Assembly (NCBI RefSeq): GCF_030145815.1
Contig: NZ_JAIXHL010000005.1
Span: 1 to 64,000, forward strand
Direction: 5' to 3'
From: Sphingomonas sp.
GTDB taxonomy: Bacteria > Pseudomonadota > Alphaproteobacteria > Sphingomonadales > Sphingomonadaceae
Length of the DNA: 64,000 bases
Positions 45,531 to 57,490 of the stretch are shown here, one piece after another. Position numbers and translations under genes: made by a program. Positions within the stretch are counted from its first letter, which is position 1; every line of letters starts with the position of its first letter. Under the pieces are notes generated by a model. The model searched no databases. It saw nothing but the letters and a program-made list of their open reading frames with translations, and had not been told where the DNA came from.

Positions 45531-46208
45531 ATGTTGTTCACCACGCCCACGGAATGGGCGGCGCTCGGCTTCACGCTGATCGCCGGCTGGCTCTTTGGTT
45601 TGGCCAGCAGTTCGGGCGGCAAGAAATGGAAACGCCAGCTCGAGGAAGCCGAGCTCAACTACGCCAGCGCGCGCGACCGCGACGAAGCCGAATTGTGGAA
45701 CGCGCAGATCCGGATCCGCGACCTTGAGCGCGAATTGCGCGACTCGCGGCCGGCACCCTCGGCTGCACCGGTTGCCGCCACCGCCGCCGCAGCAGCCGCC
45801 GCACCGACGCTGATCGAACGCGTGCAGGAAGCGGCAGAGGCAAAGCCTGCCCCCGCGCCCGCACCTGCCCCCGAACCAGCGCCTGAACCTGCCCCTGCGG
45901 CCCAGCCCGAAACCAGCTGGATCCCCGAAGGCCCGCCCCCGCCCCCGTTGCCGATGGGCACGGTCGAGGCACAGCCCGTCGATCCCACCCCAGCGCCTGC
46001 CCCCGTGCAGGAGGAGGTCGCCCCGGCTTCCCCCGTGGCCACCTTTCCAGCGGCAGAGAGCCCAGCGCCGGCAGTTGCGGGCGGAGCGGATTCAGCTGCG
46101 CCGGGAACGCATGATCAAGGCGAGCCAGCAGGAAGCGTGAGCGAAGCGCAGCCGAGCAATGACTGGCTGCCGCCGCATGTCCGGGCGGACACCGCGCCCC
46201 AGGCCTGA
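45531..46208 (+). CDS. Single-pass membrane protein with Pro/Ala-rich tail
   Basis: 225 residues. One N-terminal membrane segment (EWAALGFTLIAGWLFGLASS), a charged helix (LEEAELNYASARDRDEAELW) and a long low-complexity Ala-Pro region (APAPAPAPEPAPEPAPAAQP) likely to span the periplasm or remain unstructured. Lies 86 nt after tadC on the same strand and could belong with the pilus genes. No family recognised. Confidence 0.68.
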   Translation: MLFTTPTEWAALGFTLIAGWLFGLASSSGGKKWKRQLEEAELNYASARDRDEAELWNAQIRIRDLERELRDSRPAPSAAPVAATAAAAAAAPTLIERVQEAAEAKPAPAPAPAPEPAPEPAPAAQPETSWIPEGPPPPPLPMGTVEAQPVDPTPAPAPVQEEVAPASPVATFPAAESPAPAVAGGADSAAPGTHDQGEPAGSVSEAQPSNDWLPPHVRADTAPQA

Positions 46209-46216
46209 ACTGCGGG

Positions 46217-46764
46217 TCAACTCCCGCCGAGCAACACCTGCTGGTAATGCTCGACCACGGCGGCGAGGGGGCGCCCCTCGCCGTCGAGGACGATCGCACG
46301 GTGGCGCAACACCACGCCGCCCGGCGGAACCCGGCCGGGACGGACCTTCCACGTCGCGTAGGTTTCACGGCGCGGCGACAGGGGCAGGATCACCCGCCCG
46401 AACGGCACATCGCTGCCATCGAGCGCGGCGTTCATCTCCGGCGTCAGCCGACCGGCGACATACCAGTTGACCGCTTCGGACAGGACATGCGTCCCGCACA
46501 TCAGCCGCACACGGCGATAGCCCAGCATCTCGCCTTTTCCGACCTTGAGCCGCGTGCGCACGGGCGAGGCGCTGGCGACGACGCGCCCGCGCTGCACCTC
46601 GGCCCGTACGCGCGGCGGATCGGCCAGGCCGAGCGCCGCACAGCGGGTCTCCAATACGCTCGTCGCAGTGCGCGCGGCCAACAGTTCCGCATTCAGGCGC
46701 TCGACGGGTGTCATCTGCGCGGCAGCGACGGCCTCGATCAGGATCGCGGCCAGCGCCATTGCAC

Positions 46765-46768
<4 letters not shown>
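46217..46768 (-). CDS. Exported chorismate-lyase-like protein
   Basis: 183 residues from GTG 46768 (or 180 from ATG 46759). A hydrophobic N-terminus (MALAAILIEAVAAAQ) suggests export. The body reads like the chorismate lyase/UTRA fold: LGYRRVRLMCGTHVLSEAVN, then PFGRVILPLSPRRE and VLRHRAIVLDGEGRPLAAVV. A UbiC enzyme would be cytosolic, so a binding or regulatory role is at least as likely. The GTG overlaps the ppdK stop (GTGA). Family assignment moderate. Confidence 0.65.
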
Positions 46769-49428
<2,660 letters not shown>

Positions 49429-49498
49429 TCGAACCCCTTCCGTGACTTGGGCGCGGCCTACCGCAGGTGCGAAGACGGGGAAAGGGCTTGTCCCCCGT

Positions 49499-49510
49499 TG
49501 TCACGTGACA
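49499..49510. promoter_or_regulatory. Perfect 12-bp palindrome, possible operator
   Basis: TGTCACGTGACA lies about 70 nt upstream of the ppdK ATG and about 80 nt upstream of the divergent gene at 49591. Twofold-symmetric and well placed for a dimeric regulator, but no second copy was found to support it. Confidence 0.35.
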
Positions 49511-49590
49511 GATTTGCTTCACACGCACAAAACTGGTCATATGGTCGGTGCTTGCGGGGCCAACGCGTCCCGCCTTTGGGGGAGCGCAAC

Positions 49591-50373
49591 ATGCTGACTG
49601 GCTTGCTTCTTTCGGCCGCGACGGTCCAGATGCCGACGCCCCTGCCGCCCGCTGGCGGCTGGGTGGTCGATTTTGCCGACAATAGCTGCCTCGTCTTTCG
49701 CGATTATCGCGCGGAACAGGGCAAGGTGACCTTTGGCCTGCGCCTCATCCCCAATGCCCCTTTCGCCGAAGCCATGCTGATCATGCCCGAGGACGGAAGC
49801 GCGGTGTCCGGCATGGTCACGGTCAGCATGAACACCGTCCCCGATGTCGCATCATCCTATCAGAGCGGAACGACCAGCGACGGCCGCCGTCTGATCCGCT
49901 TCGATGTGACGCCGCAACAGGTGAAGGCGATGGCCATCGCCCGCGACATCGGCTTCAGCCGCGGCGGCAAGCGCATCGCGATGGCTGGGCTGGGGATGGG
50001 CAAGGCAATGGCGGCGGCATCGACCTGTCAGGACGATCTGTTGCGCAGCTGGGGTGCCGACCCGGCGGTCGAGGCAAAGATCAGCTGGCGCCCGGCGATC
50101 GTCACGCCCGAAAAGGACGCCAGCGTGTCGGATTACCCCATGGCCGCGTTGCGCGAGGGGGCGGAGGGCGACACGCTGTTCCGCCTGAACCTCGACCGCA
50201 CCGGGCGAATCACCGATTGCAAGATCGTCGCGTCGGCAGGAAATTCCGATCTCGACACCCGCGCCTGCACGCTAATGCGCGAACGCGGATCGCTCCCCGC
50301 CGCCCGATTGGCAGACGGCAGCGCCGCGCCAACGGTGATCGTCGCCCGCTTCGCCTGGCGCCTGCCGGGGTGA
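49591..50373 (+). CDS. Exported protein with TonB C-terminal-like domain
   Basis: 260 residues. N-terminal hydrophobic signal (MLTGLLLSAATVQM), a middle domain (WVVDFADNSCLVFRDYRAEQ, a pattern seen in other sphingomonad periplasmic proteins), and a C-terminal TonB_C-like module FRLNLDRTGRITDCKIVASA ... SDLDTRACTLMRERG ... FAWRLPG. It has no long proline-rich rod, so it is not a classical TonB. A frame continuing upstream to 46708 is antisense to ppdK and rejected. Faces away from glyS. Confidence 0.8.
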   Translation: MLTGLLLSAATVQMPTPLPPAGGWVVDFADNSCLVFRDYRAEQGKVTFGLRLIPNAPFAEAMLIMPEDGSAVSGMVTVSMNTVPDVASSYQSGTTSDGRRLIRFDVTPQQVKAMAIARDIGFSRGGKRIAMAGLGMGKAMAAASTCQDDLLRSWGADPAVEAKISWRPAIVTPEKDASVSDYPMAALREGAEGDTLFRLNLDRTGRITDCKIVASAGNSDLDTRACTLMRERGSLPAARLADGSAAPTVIVARFAWRLPG

Positions 50374-50390
50374 GCGGGCGAGGGGCTTGG

Positions 50391-52871
50391 CTACCCCTCG
50401 ATCTTCCCGAAATCCGCCACCCGGTGGACCGCGTCGCGCATGCGGGCCAGCAGGGCGAGACGCGCGGCGCGTTTGGCGGGATCGCTGTCGTTAACCGTCA
50501 CATCAGTAAAGAACGCGTCGATCGGCGCGCGCAACGTCGCGAGCGCAGCCATCGCCCCCTCGAAGTCCTCCGCCTCGACCGCAGCCGCAGCCTTCGGCTC
50601 CGCCACGTCGAGCGCAGCGATCAGCGCCGCCTCGGCGGGCTCGGGCGGATAGGACAGCGTCGCCCCGGCGAAGGCCGGGGCCGCCAGAGGCTCTTGCGGC
50701 GCGCTTGTCGCACCGACCCCGGCCTCCGCCGGGGCGACATACCCCTCCTTCTTCAGGATATTCGCCGCGCGCTTGTAGCCGGCGAGCAGGTTTGCCCCAT
50801 CCTCGGTCGCCATGAACGCCTGCAGTGCATGGACACGCGCGAGCAGGCGGACGAGATCATCCTCACCGCCGAGTGCGAACACCGCGTCGATCAGGTCGTG
50901 GCGGACGCCGGCTTCGCGTTGCTGGACCTTGAGGCGGTCGGCGAAGAAGTCGAGTATATCATCTTGCTTATCTGCAACGAGCGCATAGTTCAAAGCAACC
51001 TGCAGAGACTTGCGAGCCTGATCCGACATACGAAGCTTAGCAATTATTCTCTCACTATTAGGGTCTTCACCGTCCTTCGGCGCAAGATAATCGGCGAGTA
51101 TTTCAAGCGGCGACACGCCCTCCTTTTTACGGGTAGCTCGAAAGTCGGAGAAAGTCGCTTTGCCTTCGTTTTCGAGACGTGTCTCATCCGCGCGAGCAGC
51201 TCGCTCAAGCTGTTGATCGATGGCAGTTTCGAACAACGTGTCAAAAGCGTTCGCGAGCTTGAACCGCACATTGTTTTGCTGGGCCAGTGCGAGCGCACCA
51301 AGGGCGCTTCTGCGCTGCGCAAACGGATCCTTGGAGCCCGTGGGCGGACCCACAACCGAATACAGTGACAGCACGCTATCCAGCTTATCCGCCAGCGACA
51401 CCGCCACCGTGACCGGCGCGGTGGGCACGTCATCCCCCTGCCCGACCGGCTTGTAATGGTCGCGGATCGCGGCGGCGACGGCCGGGTCTTCGCCCTGCGC
51501 GGCGGCGTAGTAGCCGCCCATCAGGCCCTGTAGCTCGGGAAATTCGCCGACCATGCCGGTGACGAGGTCCGCCTTGGCGAGCCGCGCGGCGCGTTCGGCG
51601 AGGTTGGCCAATCTTGCCCTCTCCCCTTCAGGGGAGAGGGTGGCCGAGCGGAGCGAGGTCGGGAGAGGGGCGGTGGGATCGGCAGGGGCTGCCACGCCAG
51701 GCCCCTCTCCCAACCCTCTCCCCTGAAGGGGAGAGGGCTTTATGATGCCCTCTTCCACCAACCACCGCGCGAGCTTGGCAACCCGGTCGACCTTGTCCGC
51801 GACGGTGCCGAGCTTTTCGTGGAACACGATCTTTTCGAGCTTGGGATGCAACTCCTCCAGCTTCGTCTTCAGATCGGTTTCGTAGAAAAAGCGCGCATCG
51901 CTGAGCCGCGCCGCAAGCACCTTCTGGTTGCCCGCGACGATCCGTTCGCCGCCGTCCGCCGCGTCGATGTTCGCGGTACAGATGAAGGCATTCGCCAGCT
52001 TGCCATCGGCATTTGTGCAGACAAAATATTTCTGGTTCACCCGCGCGGTGAGCTGGATCACCTCGGGGGGCACATCCAGAAACGCCTCGTCGAACCGACC
52101 AAGTAACGGCACCGGCCATTCGGTCAGGCCGGCATTCTCGATCAGCAGCCCTTCGTCCTCGACCAAAGTAAGCCCGGCCTTGTTCGCGGCCAGCTTCGCG
52201 CCGACCGCGATGGTCGCGCGGCGCTCATTCTGGTCGACGATGACATGGCATGCGCGCAGCTTTTCGACATAGTCCGCCGCCGAACCGATGGTGATGACGC
52301 CTGGATGGTGGAAGCGATGCCCCACCGTCGCGGCCCCGGACTTCACCCCGGCGACCTCGCACTCCACGATCTGCTCGCCCAACAGCGCGACGATGCCCTG
52401 CAACGGCCGCACCCAGCGCAGGCTTTCGGTCGACAGCGAGGCATCGCCCCAGCGCATCGACTTGGGCCAGGGAAAGGCGCGGACGGTGGCGGGAATGGCT
52501 TCGGCCAGCACGTCGGCGGTCGCCCGCCCCGGCTTGTCGATCACCGCGAACAGCGTCGCGCGGCCCTTGACGTCGCGCGTCTCCAGCGCGTCGCGGGTCA
52601 GGCCGGCCTTGCGCAGGAAGCCCTCGACCGCCGCGTCGGGGGCGTCAGCGGGCGGACCTTTCAGCTCCTCGCTCACCGCCGCAGTCTGCTCGGGCAGATC
52701 GCGCGCGATCAGCGTCAGGCGGCGCGGGGTGGCGTAGGTGACGAGGCCCGCGGCCTTCAGGCCGGCCTTGTCGAGTTCGGCGGTAAACAGGCGCGCCAAA
52801 TCCTCGCGCGCCTTGTCCTGCATCCGTGCGGGGATTTCTTCGGAGCGGAGTTCGAGGAGGAAGTCCGTCAT
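50391..52871 (-). CDS. glyS: Glycyl-tRNA synthetase beta subunit, enlarged by inserts
   Basis: 826 residues from ATG 52871; E. coli GlyS has 689. Beta chain of the alpha2-beta2 enzyme; carries the tRNA-binding and HD-type domains. Family features: [67 protein letters not shown] [16 protein letters not shown] and the C-terminal anticodon-binding-like helices. Three inserts explain the extra length: repeat-encoded residues about 378-418 and 711-738, and an AT-richer block at about 524-643. Overlaps glyQ by 4 nt. Confidence 0.95.
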   Translation of the reverse strand: MTDFLLELRSEEIPARMQDKAREDLARLFTAELDKAGLKAAGLVTYATPRRLTLIARDLPEQTAAVSEELKGPPADAPDAAVEGFLRKAGLTRDALETRDVKGRATLFAVIDKPGRATADVLAEAIPATVRAFPWPKSMRWGDASLSTESLRWVRPLQGIVALLGEQIVECEVAGVKSGAATVGHRFHHPGVITIGSAADYVEKLRACHVIVDQNERRATIAVGAKLAANKAGLTLVEDEGLLIENAGLTEWPVPLLGRFDEAFLDVPPEVIQLTARVNQKYFVCTNADGKLANAFICTANIDAADGGERIVAGNQKVLAARLSDARFFYETDLKTKLEELHPKLEKIVFHEKLGTVADKVDRVAKLARWLVEEGIIKPSPLQGRGLGEGPGVAAPADPTAPLPTSLRSATLSPEGERARLANLAERAARLAKADLVTGMVGEFPELQGLMGGYYAAAQGEDPAVAAAIRDHYKPVGQGDDVPTAPVTVAVSLADKLDSVLSLYSVVGPPTGSKDPFAQRRSALGALALAQQNNVRFKLANAFDTLFETAIDQQLERAARADETRLENEGKATFSDFRATRKKEGVSPLEILADYLAPKDGEDPNSERIIAKLRMSDQARKSLQVALNYALVADKQDDILDFFADRLKVQQREAGVRHDLIDAVFALGGEDDLVRLLARVHALQAFMATEDGANLLAGYKRAANILKKEGYVAPAEAGVGATSAPQEPLAAPAFAGATLSYPPEPAEAALIAALDVAEPKAAAAVEAEDFEGAMAALATLRAPIDAFFTDVTVNDSDPAKRAARLALLARMRDAVHRVADFGKIEG
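50658..50738. repeat. Palindromic repeat family B inside glyS
   Basis: 81 bp, exactly 27 codons. Arms CGTCGCCCCGGCGAAGGCCG and CCTCCGCCGGGGCGACA match family B. On the coding strand it adds [20 protein letters not shown] and onward PAFAGAT between KKEGY and [10 protein letters not shown]. Confidence 0.93.
51617..51737. repeat. Palindromic repeat inside glyS (family A-related)
   Basis: About 121 bp. Each end is a hairpin, CCCTCTCCCCTTCAGGGGAG (left) and its counterpart CTCTCCCCTGAAGGGGAGAG (right), with inner arms GGTCGGGAGAGGGG / CCCCTCTCCCAACC. Related in design to family A. On the coding strand it encodes [17 protein letters not shown] and [17 protein letters not shown] inside GlyS. Confidence 0.9.
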
Positions 52872-53761
52872 AGCGACCACTCCGGAAATTTGGCGCTCCA
52901 GTCGGGCTTCATATGTTCGATATACGCCTCGCAACTGCCCTTCGCGAGATCGCGGACGCGGCCGATATAGGCCTGGCGCTCGGCGACCGAGATGACGCCG
53001 CGCGCCTGGAGCAGGTTGAACAAATGGCTCGCCTCGATTGCCTGTTCATAGGCGGCGATGGGGACATTGTTGGTCAGGCAATTCTCGCACTCGGCCATCG
53101 CCTTGCGGAAGCCTTCGAACAGCGTGTCGGTGTCGGCGACTTCGAAATTATACTTCGACATCTGGCGTTCGTTCTCGAGGAACACGTCGCCATAAGTGAC
53201 GCCGGCATCGTTGAACGCGAGGTCGTACACGCTGTCCTTGTTCTGGATATACATGGCGAGGCGTTCGAGGCCGTAGGTCAGCTCGCCCGCCACCGGCTTG
53301 CAGTCGAAGCCGCCCATCTGCTGGAAATAGGTGAACTGCGTCACCTCCATCCCGTCGCACCACACTTCCCAGCCCAGGCCCCAGGCGCCGAGCGTCGGCG
53401 ATTCCCAGTCATCCTCGACGAAGCGGATATCGTGCTTGAGCGGATCGATGCCGATCGCGGTCAGGCTGCCGAGATAGAGTTCCTGCAGGTCGGGCGGGCT
53501 GGGCTTCAGGATCACCTGATACTGGTAATAATGCTGCAGCCGGTTGGGGTTCTCGCCATAGCGGCCATCGGTCGGGCGGCGGCACGGCTGAACGAACGCG
53601 GCATTCCAAGGCTCGGGCCCGAGCGCGCGCAGCGTCGTCGCGGTGTGGAACGTCCCCGCGCCCATGCGCATGTCGTAGGGTTGCAGGATCAGGCAGCCCC
53701 GCTGGCTCCAATAGTCATGGAGCTTGAGGATCATGCCCTGGAAGCTGAGCGGCGTGGTCAT
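52868..53761 (-). CDS. glyQ: Glycyl-tRNA synthetase alpha subunit
   Basis: 297 residues. Class II catalytic chain making Gly-tRNA-Gly with GlyS. Family features: [60 protein letters not shown] [20 protein letters not shown], and [20 protein letters not shown]. Length fits (about 300). First gene of glyQS; the stop overlaps the glyS ATG. Confidence 0.97.
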   Translation of the reverse strand: MTTPLSFQGMILKLHDYWSQRGCLILQPYDMRMGAGTFHTATTLRALGPEPWNAAFVQPCRRPTDGRYGENPNRLQHYYQYQVILKPSPPDLQELYLGSLTAIGIDPLKHDIRFVEDDWESPTLGAWGLGWEVWCDGMEVTQFTYFQQMGGFDCKPVAGELTYGLERLAMYIQNKDSVYDLAFNDAGVTYGDVFLENERQMSKYNFEVADTDTLFEGFRKAMAECENCLTNNVPIAAYEQAIEASHLFNLLQARGVISVAERQAYIGRVRDLAKGSCEAYIEHMKPDWSAKFPEWSL

Positions 53762-53842
53762 GGTGCCGGGCTTTGGCGAAAGGGCGAAGAGCGGTCAACT
53801 GCGGTTGACGCGAGGAGCGCGGGCGGCTTTGGAGGGGCGATC

Positions 53843-54688
53843 ATGTTGAAGCGTCTGATCGTCCCCCTCGCCGCCCTGTTGCTCTCCGGTTGCTCGCTGT
53901 TCGGCGAGGATGCGGACCCTGCCTTGTGGGTGGTCAAGGATGGCGACACCACCATCTATCTGTTCGGCACCGTCCATGTCCTCAAGCCCCGGATGCACTG
54001 GTTCGACGAGGGCGTGCGCGAGGCGTTCGACGCGAGCGACGAGGTGGTTCTGGAAATCGCCAAGCCCGACCCGCAGGCGATCGCCGCGCTGACCGCGCAG
54101 CTTGGCACGCGCGGGGGTCCGCCGTTCGCGCCGGAGGTGGATGCGGCGGCGCGCGACCTGGGCATGCAGGCCGGCGCGATCGACAAGCAAGAGCCGTGGC
54201 TGGCGGCGCTGACGCTGGCGCAGCTAGCGGTGAAGAAGGCGGGCTATGACAGCGGCGACGGGGTCGAGGCAACGCTGTCCGAGGCGGCGGAGGACGCGGG
54301 CAAGCCGGTCAAGGCGCTGGAATCGGCGCGCGGGCAGCTGATGCTGTTCGACGGCCTGTCGGGCGCGGCACAGAGCGCGATGCTGGAGGAGACGGTCAAG
54401 GCGCTGCCGGGGACCAAGGCTCGGCTCGACAAGTTCGTCGCCGCCTGGGCCAAGGGCGATGCCGAGAGCGTCGGGGCGGAGATGAACCGCGGTGCGCTGG
54501 CGTCGCCGGAGGTGGCAGAGGCGCTGATCACGCGCCGCAATGCGCGCTTCGCCGACTGGGTCGCGGCGCGGATGGAACGGCCGGGGACGGTGTTCGTCGC
54601 GGTTGGCGCGGGGCATCTGGCGGGCAAGGGCAGCGTGCAGGCGCTGCTGGGCGAGCGGGGGCTGAAGGTCGAGCGGGTGGTATATTGA
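53843..54688 (+). CDS. TraB/GumN family lipoprotein
   Basis: 281 residues from ATG 53843, with GGAGG 7 nt upstream. Signal with lipobox LLSGC. TraB/GumN features: ALWVVKDGDTTIYLFGTVHV (the G-T-x-H motif), WFDEGVREAFDASDEVVLEI, and the C-terminal RNARFADWVAARM ... TVFVAVGAGHLAGKGSVQAL with the late G-x-x-H. These proteins resemble TIKI metalloproteases; whether this one is an active peptidase is unknown. The open frame upstream (to 52913) is antisense to glyQ. Confidence 0.88.
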   Translation: MLKRLIVPLAALLLSGCSLFGEDADPALWVVKDGDTTIYLFGTVHVLKPRMHWFDEGVREAFDASDEVVLEIAKPDPQAIAALTAQLGTRGGPPFAPEVDAAARDLGMQAGAIDKQEPWLAALTLAQLAVKKAGYDSGDGVEATLSEAAEDAGKPVKALESARGQLMLFDGLSGAAQSAMLEETVKALPGTKARLDKFVAAWAKGDAESVGAEMNRGALASPEVAEALITRRNARFADWVAARMERPGTVFVAVGAGHLAGKGSVQALLGERGLKVERVVY

Positions 54689-54693
54689 GCCAT

Positions 54694-54857
54694 TCCTCCC
54701 CTGAGCTTGCTCAGGGGAGGGGGACCGCCGCCGCAGGCGGTGGTGGAGGGGCCGCCCCGCAGAGGGCGGAATTTTGCCGAGCCGTTTCGGCCGTCTGCGC
54801 GGCCGCCCCTCCGTCAGCGCTGCGCGCTGCCACCTCCCCCAGCGAGCTGGGGGAGGA
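54694..54857. repeat. Palindromic repeat, family A, diverged composite copy
   Basis: About 164 bp between the TraB/GumN gene and rplY. Left hairpin TCCTCCCCTGAGC ... GGGGAGG, inner hairpins GCCGCCGCAGGCGG and GCCGTTTCGGCC-like, and right end CCTCCCCCAGCGAGCTGGGG plus GAGGA. The CCCCTCCGTCAGCG ... CTGCCACCTCCCC part matches the right half of copies at 15806 and 33204. Confidence 0.82.
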
Positions 54858-54966
54858 ATGGGATGGACTTTCCCCCTCCCCTCGCCTATAGGCGCGCGCT
54901 TCCGGTCAGGGTCATCCCTGGAGGCCTGGGCGGAATTGGAAACACTTTAGCGCATTGGAACGACAT

Positions 54967-55647
54967 ATGAGCGACACGCTTACGCTGTCGGCCGAGACGC
55001 GCGACCGGGTTGGCAAGGGAGCCTCCCGGGCGCTGCGTCGTGAAGGCCGCGTCCCCGCCGTGATCTACGGCAACAATCAGGAACCTACGAGCATCCATCT
55101 GGATGAGCGCGCGCTGTACAAGGCGCTGCACACCGGCCACTTCATGAACTCGGTCGTGATGATCGAAGGTCTGGGCGGCAAGGCGATCCGTACGCTTCCG
55201 AAGGACGTGTCGCTCGACGTGGTCACCGAACGCCCGGTTCATGTCGATTTCCTGCGCATCTCCGAACATGCCACCGTCACCGTGTCGGTGCCGGTCGTGT
55301 TCGCCGACGAAGACGCGTCGCCGGGCCTCAAGAAGGGCGGCGTGCTGAACGTCGTCCGTCACGAGCTCGAGGTCGTGTGCGACGCGGCCGAGATCCCCAG
55401 CGAGATCACCGTTTCGGTGAAGGGTCTGGACCTGGGCGAATCGCTGCACATCTCGGCCGTGACCCTGCCCAAGGGCGTGGCGAGCGCGATCGAAGACCGC
55501 GACTTCACCATCGCGACGATCGCGGCTCCGGCGGCTTTGGTCTCCGAGCAGGCCGAGGCTGCTGAAGCCGAAGCCGCTGGCGAGACCGAGGAAGCGCCCG
55601 CCGCTGACGGCGACGCTGCCGAGGGCGAGGCCAAGGACGGCGAGTAA
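54967..55647 (+). CDS. rplY: 50S ribosomal protein L25 (general stress protein Ctc type)
   Basis: 226 residues. Binds 5S rRNA. N-terminal L25 domain ([41 protein letters not shown]), then the longer CTC-type C-terminal domain ([38 protein letters not shown]) and an Ala/Glu-rich tail. ATG 54967 chosen; a TTG four codons upstream is possible. rplY and pth are neighbours in many bacteria. Confidence 0.95.
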   Translation: MSDTLTLSAETRDRVGKGASRALRREGRVPAVIYGNNQEPTSIHLDERALYKALHTGHFMNSVVMIEGLGGKAIRTLPKDVSLDVVTERPVHVDFLRISEHATVTVSVPVVFADEDASPGLKKGGVLNVVRHELEVVCDAAEIPSEITVSVKGLDLGESLHISAVTLPKGVASAIEDRDFTIATIAAPAALVSEQAEAAEAEAAGETEEAPAADGDAAEGEAKDGE

Positions 55648-55676
55648 GCCTTTCGCGGCAAGTGCCGATCGATTAC

Positions 55677-55718
55677 GAGCGCCTCCGCACCCCAAGTGCG
55701 GGGGCGCTCTTCGTTTGT
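55677..55718 (+). terminator. Terminator-like hairpin after rplY
   Basis: Long interrupted stem GAGCGCC-T-CCGCAC / GTGCGG-G-GGCGCTC (55677-55709) followed by TTCGTTTGTG. It ends 14 nt before pth, so it may only partly stop transcription. Confidence 0.7.
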
Positions 55719-55732
55719 GAAAAGGTAATGCG

Positions 55733-56305
55733 ATGCAGCTCTGGGTTGGCCTCGGCAATCCCGGCCCCGACTATGCGATGAACCGGCACAATGTCGGCTT
55801 CATGGCGGCCGACGCCATCGCCGAAGTGCATGGCTTTTCCGCGCCGGCGAAGAAATTCCAGGGCTGGCTGCAGGAAGGGCGCATCGGCGGAGCCAAGATC
55901 CTGTTGCTCAAGCCCGCGACGTACATGAACGAAAGCGGCCGCGCGATCCGCGCCGCGCTCGACTTCTACAAGCTGGAGCCGGAGGCGGTCACGGTGTTCC
56001 ATGACGAGCTCGACCTCGCGCCGTTTCAGGTCAAGGTGAAGCGCGGCGGCGGCGCGGCGGGCCAGAATGGCATCCGCAGCGCGATCGCGCATATCGGGGC
56101 CGAGTTTCGCCGCGTGCGCATCGGCATCGGCCATCCGGGGCACAAGGACCGCGTGACCGGCTATGTCCTGGGCAACTATGCCAAGGCGGAGATCGAGGAT
56201 CTGTCCGACCTGCTCGGCGCGATCGCGGCAGAGGCCGAGTGGCTGGCCAAGGGCGATGATGCGCGGTTCATGAACGACATCGCGCTACGATTGCAGCGGA
56301 GCTGA
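55733..56305 (+). CDS. pth: Peptidyl-tRNA hydrolase
   Basis: 190 residues. Recycles tRNA from stalled peptidyl-tRNA. Signature GLGNPGPDYAMNRHNVGF with the catalytic His, plus LLKPATYMNESGRAI (Asn), HDELDLAPFQVKVKRGGGAA (Asp) and GQNGIRSAIAHIG. Standard length. Directly after rplY. Confidence 0.97.
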   Translation: MQLWVGLGNPGPDYAMNRHNVGFMAADAIAEVHGFSAPAKKFQGWLQEGRIGGAKILLLKPATYMNESGRAIRAALDFYKLEPEAVTVFHDELDLAPFQVKVKRGGGAAGQNGIRSAIAHIGAEFRRVRIGIGHPGHKDRVTGYVLGNYAKAEIEDLSDLLGAIAAEAEWLAKGDDARFMNDIALRLQRS

Positions 56306-56313
56306 GCGGACAC

Positions 56314-56343
56314 AAAAAAGGCCGGGTTTCCCCGGCCTTTTTC
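56314..56343. terminator. Bidirectional Rho-independent terminator
   Basis: Perfect stem AAAAAGGCCGGG / CCCGGCCTTTTT around TTTC, with runs of A before and T after, so it can stop pth on the plus strand and the lipoprotein gene at 56363-57379 on the minus strand. Confidence 0.93.
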
Positions 56344-56362
56344 ATTACTCGGGACGTGCGGC

Positions 56363-57379
56363 TTACGACGCGACGTTCTTCTTGCCGACAACCACGCCGA
56401 CCGCGCGGCTGTCGCCCGCCGCCACCGCACCGCTGATCGCGAAGCTGATGCCGATCTCGCCCGCCTGCGGACCATAGGCCAGGCCCTGGAAGGTGCCGCC
56501 AGCGGTGCTGCCCGGGCCGAAGCTGCCGGTGAACTGGTTGCTGCCCACCGGAATCGCGCCGGTGCCGGTGAAGGTGCCATAAGCGACATTGCCACCCGTG
56601 GTGACCCGCTCAAGGTTCAGCGTCAGCGTAACCAGGCCGGTGGCATAGTTGATCGACAGCGTCGCGGTGCCGCCCAGCTTGTCGACCGGGCTCGCCCCGG
56701 CGGCCGGGGCGATCACCGAACGTCCGGCGATGCGCACAGTGTAGGTCGCGGTGCCGGTGGTCGGCATGTCGGTCAGCACCGTCGGATAGCCATAGACGCC
56801 ATAGGTGATGCGCTTCGCACCCGCCGTGCTGTCACCGCGCCACCAGCCGGCATAGCTGACCCGGGTCAGCGCCAGCGCGGTGTCCGACGTGACCTGACCC
56901 GACACGGTATTGTTCAGCAGGTCGAGCTGGCTGAACCCGCCCGGATTGGTCGGGGCGGTGATGTCGCGCAGGACATATTCCGGGTTCGCAGGCAGCGGCG
57001 GGGTCAGCAGATCCTCACCCTTAAAGCGCGATTCCTCAGCATTCTCGCGCACCACCAGCTCGGTGGTCGAGGTCGAGGTCAGCGTGCCCTGCAGCGCCAG
57101 CCGGACGCGGTTCGAGAAGGCGTCGGTGCCTGCAGCACCCAGCGTGACCGGACCGGTGGCATCGCCGGTATAGCTGGTCGCGGCGCTGACCGTGAAGAAC
57201 TCGCCCGCAGTGTTGGCGGCGATCGGCAGGCTCGAATAGCTGATCGGCGACGGGGTCGGCGTCACGCTCGAGCTGGGGGTAGGCGTCGGGGTCGGCGTGG
57301 CGCCGTCATCGCCGCCGCTGCAGCCGGCTACGACCAGAACAACTGCGGTGCTGGCAATCAGGATGGAACGGCGAATCAT
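56363..57379 (-). CDS. TbpB-like surface lipoprotein
   Basis: 338 residues. Lipobox VVAGC at residue 20, then a Thr-Pro repeat linker (TPTPTPTPSSSVTPTPS) that would hold the protein off the membrane, and a C-terminal eight-strand barrel like transferrin-binding protein B lobes: GTATLSINYATGLVTLTLNL, NVAYGTFTGTGAIPVGSNQF, GTFQGLAYGPQAGEIGISFA. Such proteins are often exported by Slam; no slam gene is visible here. Ligand unknown. Confidence 0.8.
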   Translation of the reverse strand: MIRRSILIASTAVVLVVAGCSGGDDGATPTPTPTPSSSVTPTPSPISYSSLPIAANTAGEFFTVSAATSYTGDATGPVTLGAAGTDAFSNRVRLALQGTLTSTSTTELVVRENAEESRFKGEDLLTPPLPANPEYVLRDITAPTNPGGFSQLDLLNNTVSGQVTSDTALALTRVSYAGWWRGDSTAGAKRITYGVYGYPTVLTDMPTTGTATYTVRIAGRSVIAPAAGASPVDKLGGTATLSINYATGLVTLTLNLERVTTGGNVAYGTFTGTGAIPVGSNQFTGSFGPGSTAGGTFQGLAYGPQAGEIGISFAISGAVAAGDSRAVGVVVGKKNVAS

Positions 57380-57490
57380 ACTGCGACTCCTGTAACGTGG
57401 CCGTCTGGAAGGCGGTTGGCGCCTTTACCCGGGATGAACGGGCCGCGTTGCCACGGCCACTCAATGTGCTGCGGTAGCGTGGCTGGCCAC

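Noticed and set aside
52913..53842. Open frame upstream of the TraB/GumN gene
   Set aside because: Antisense to glyQ; the lipoprotein signal at 53843 with GGAGG in front marks the true start.
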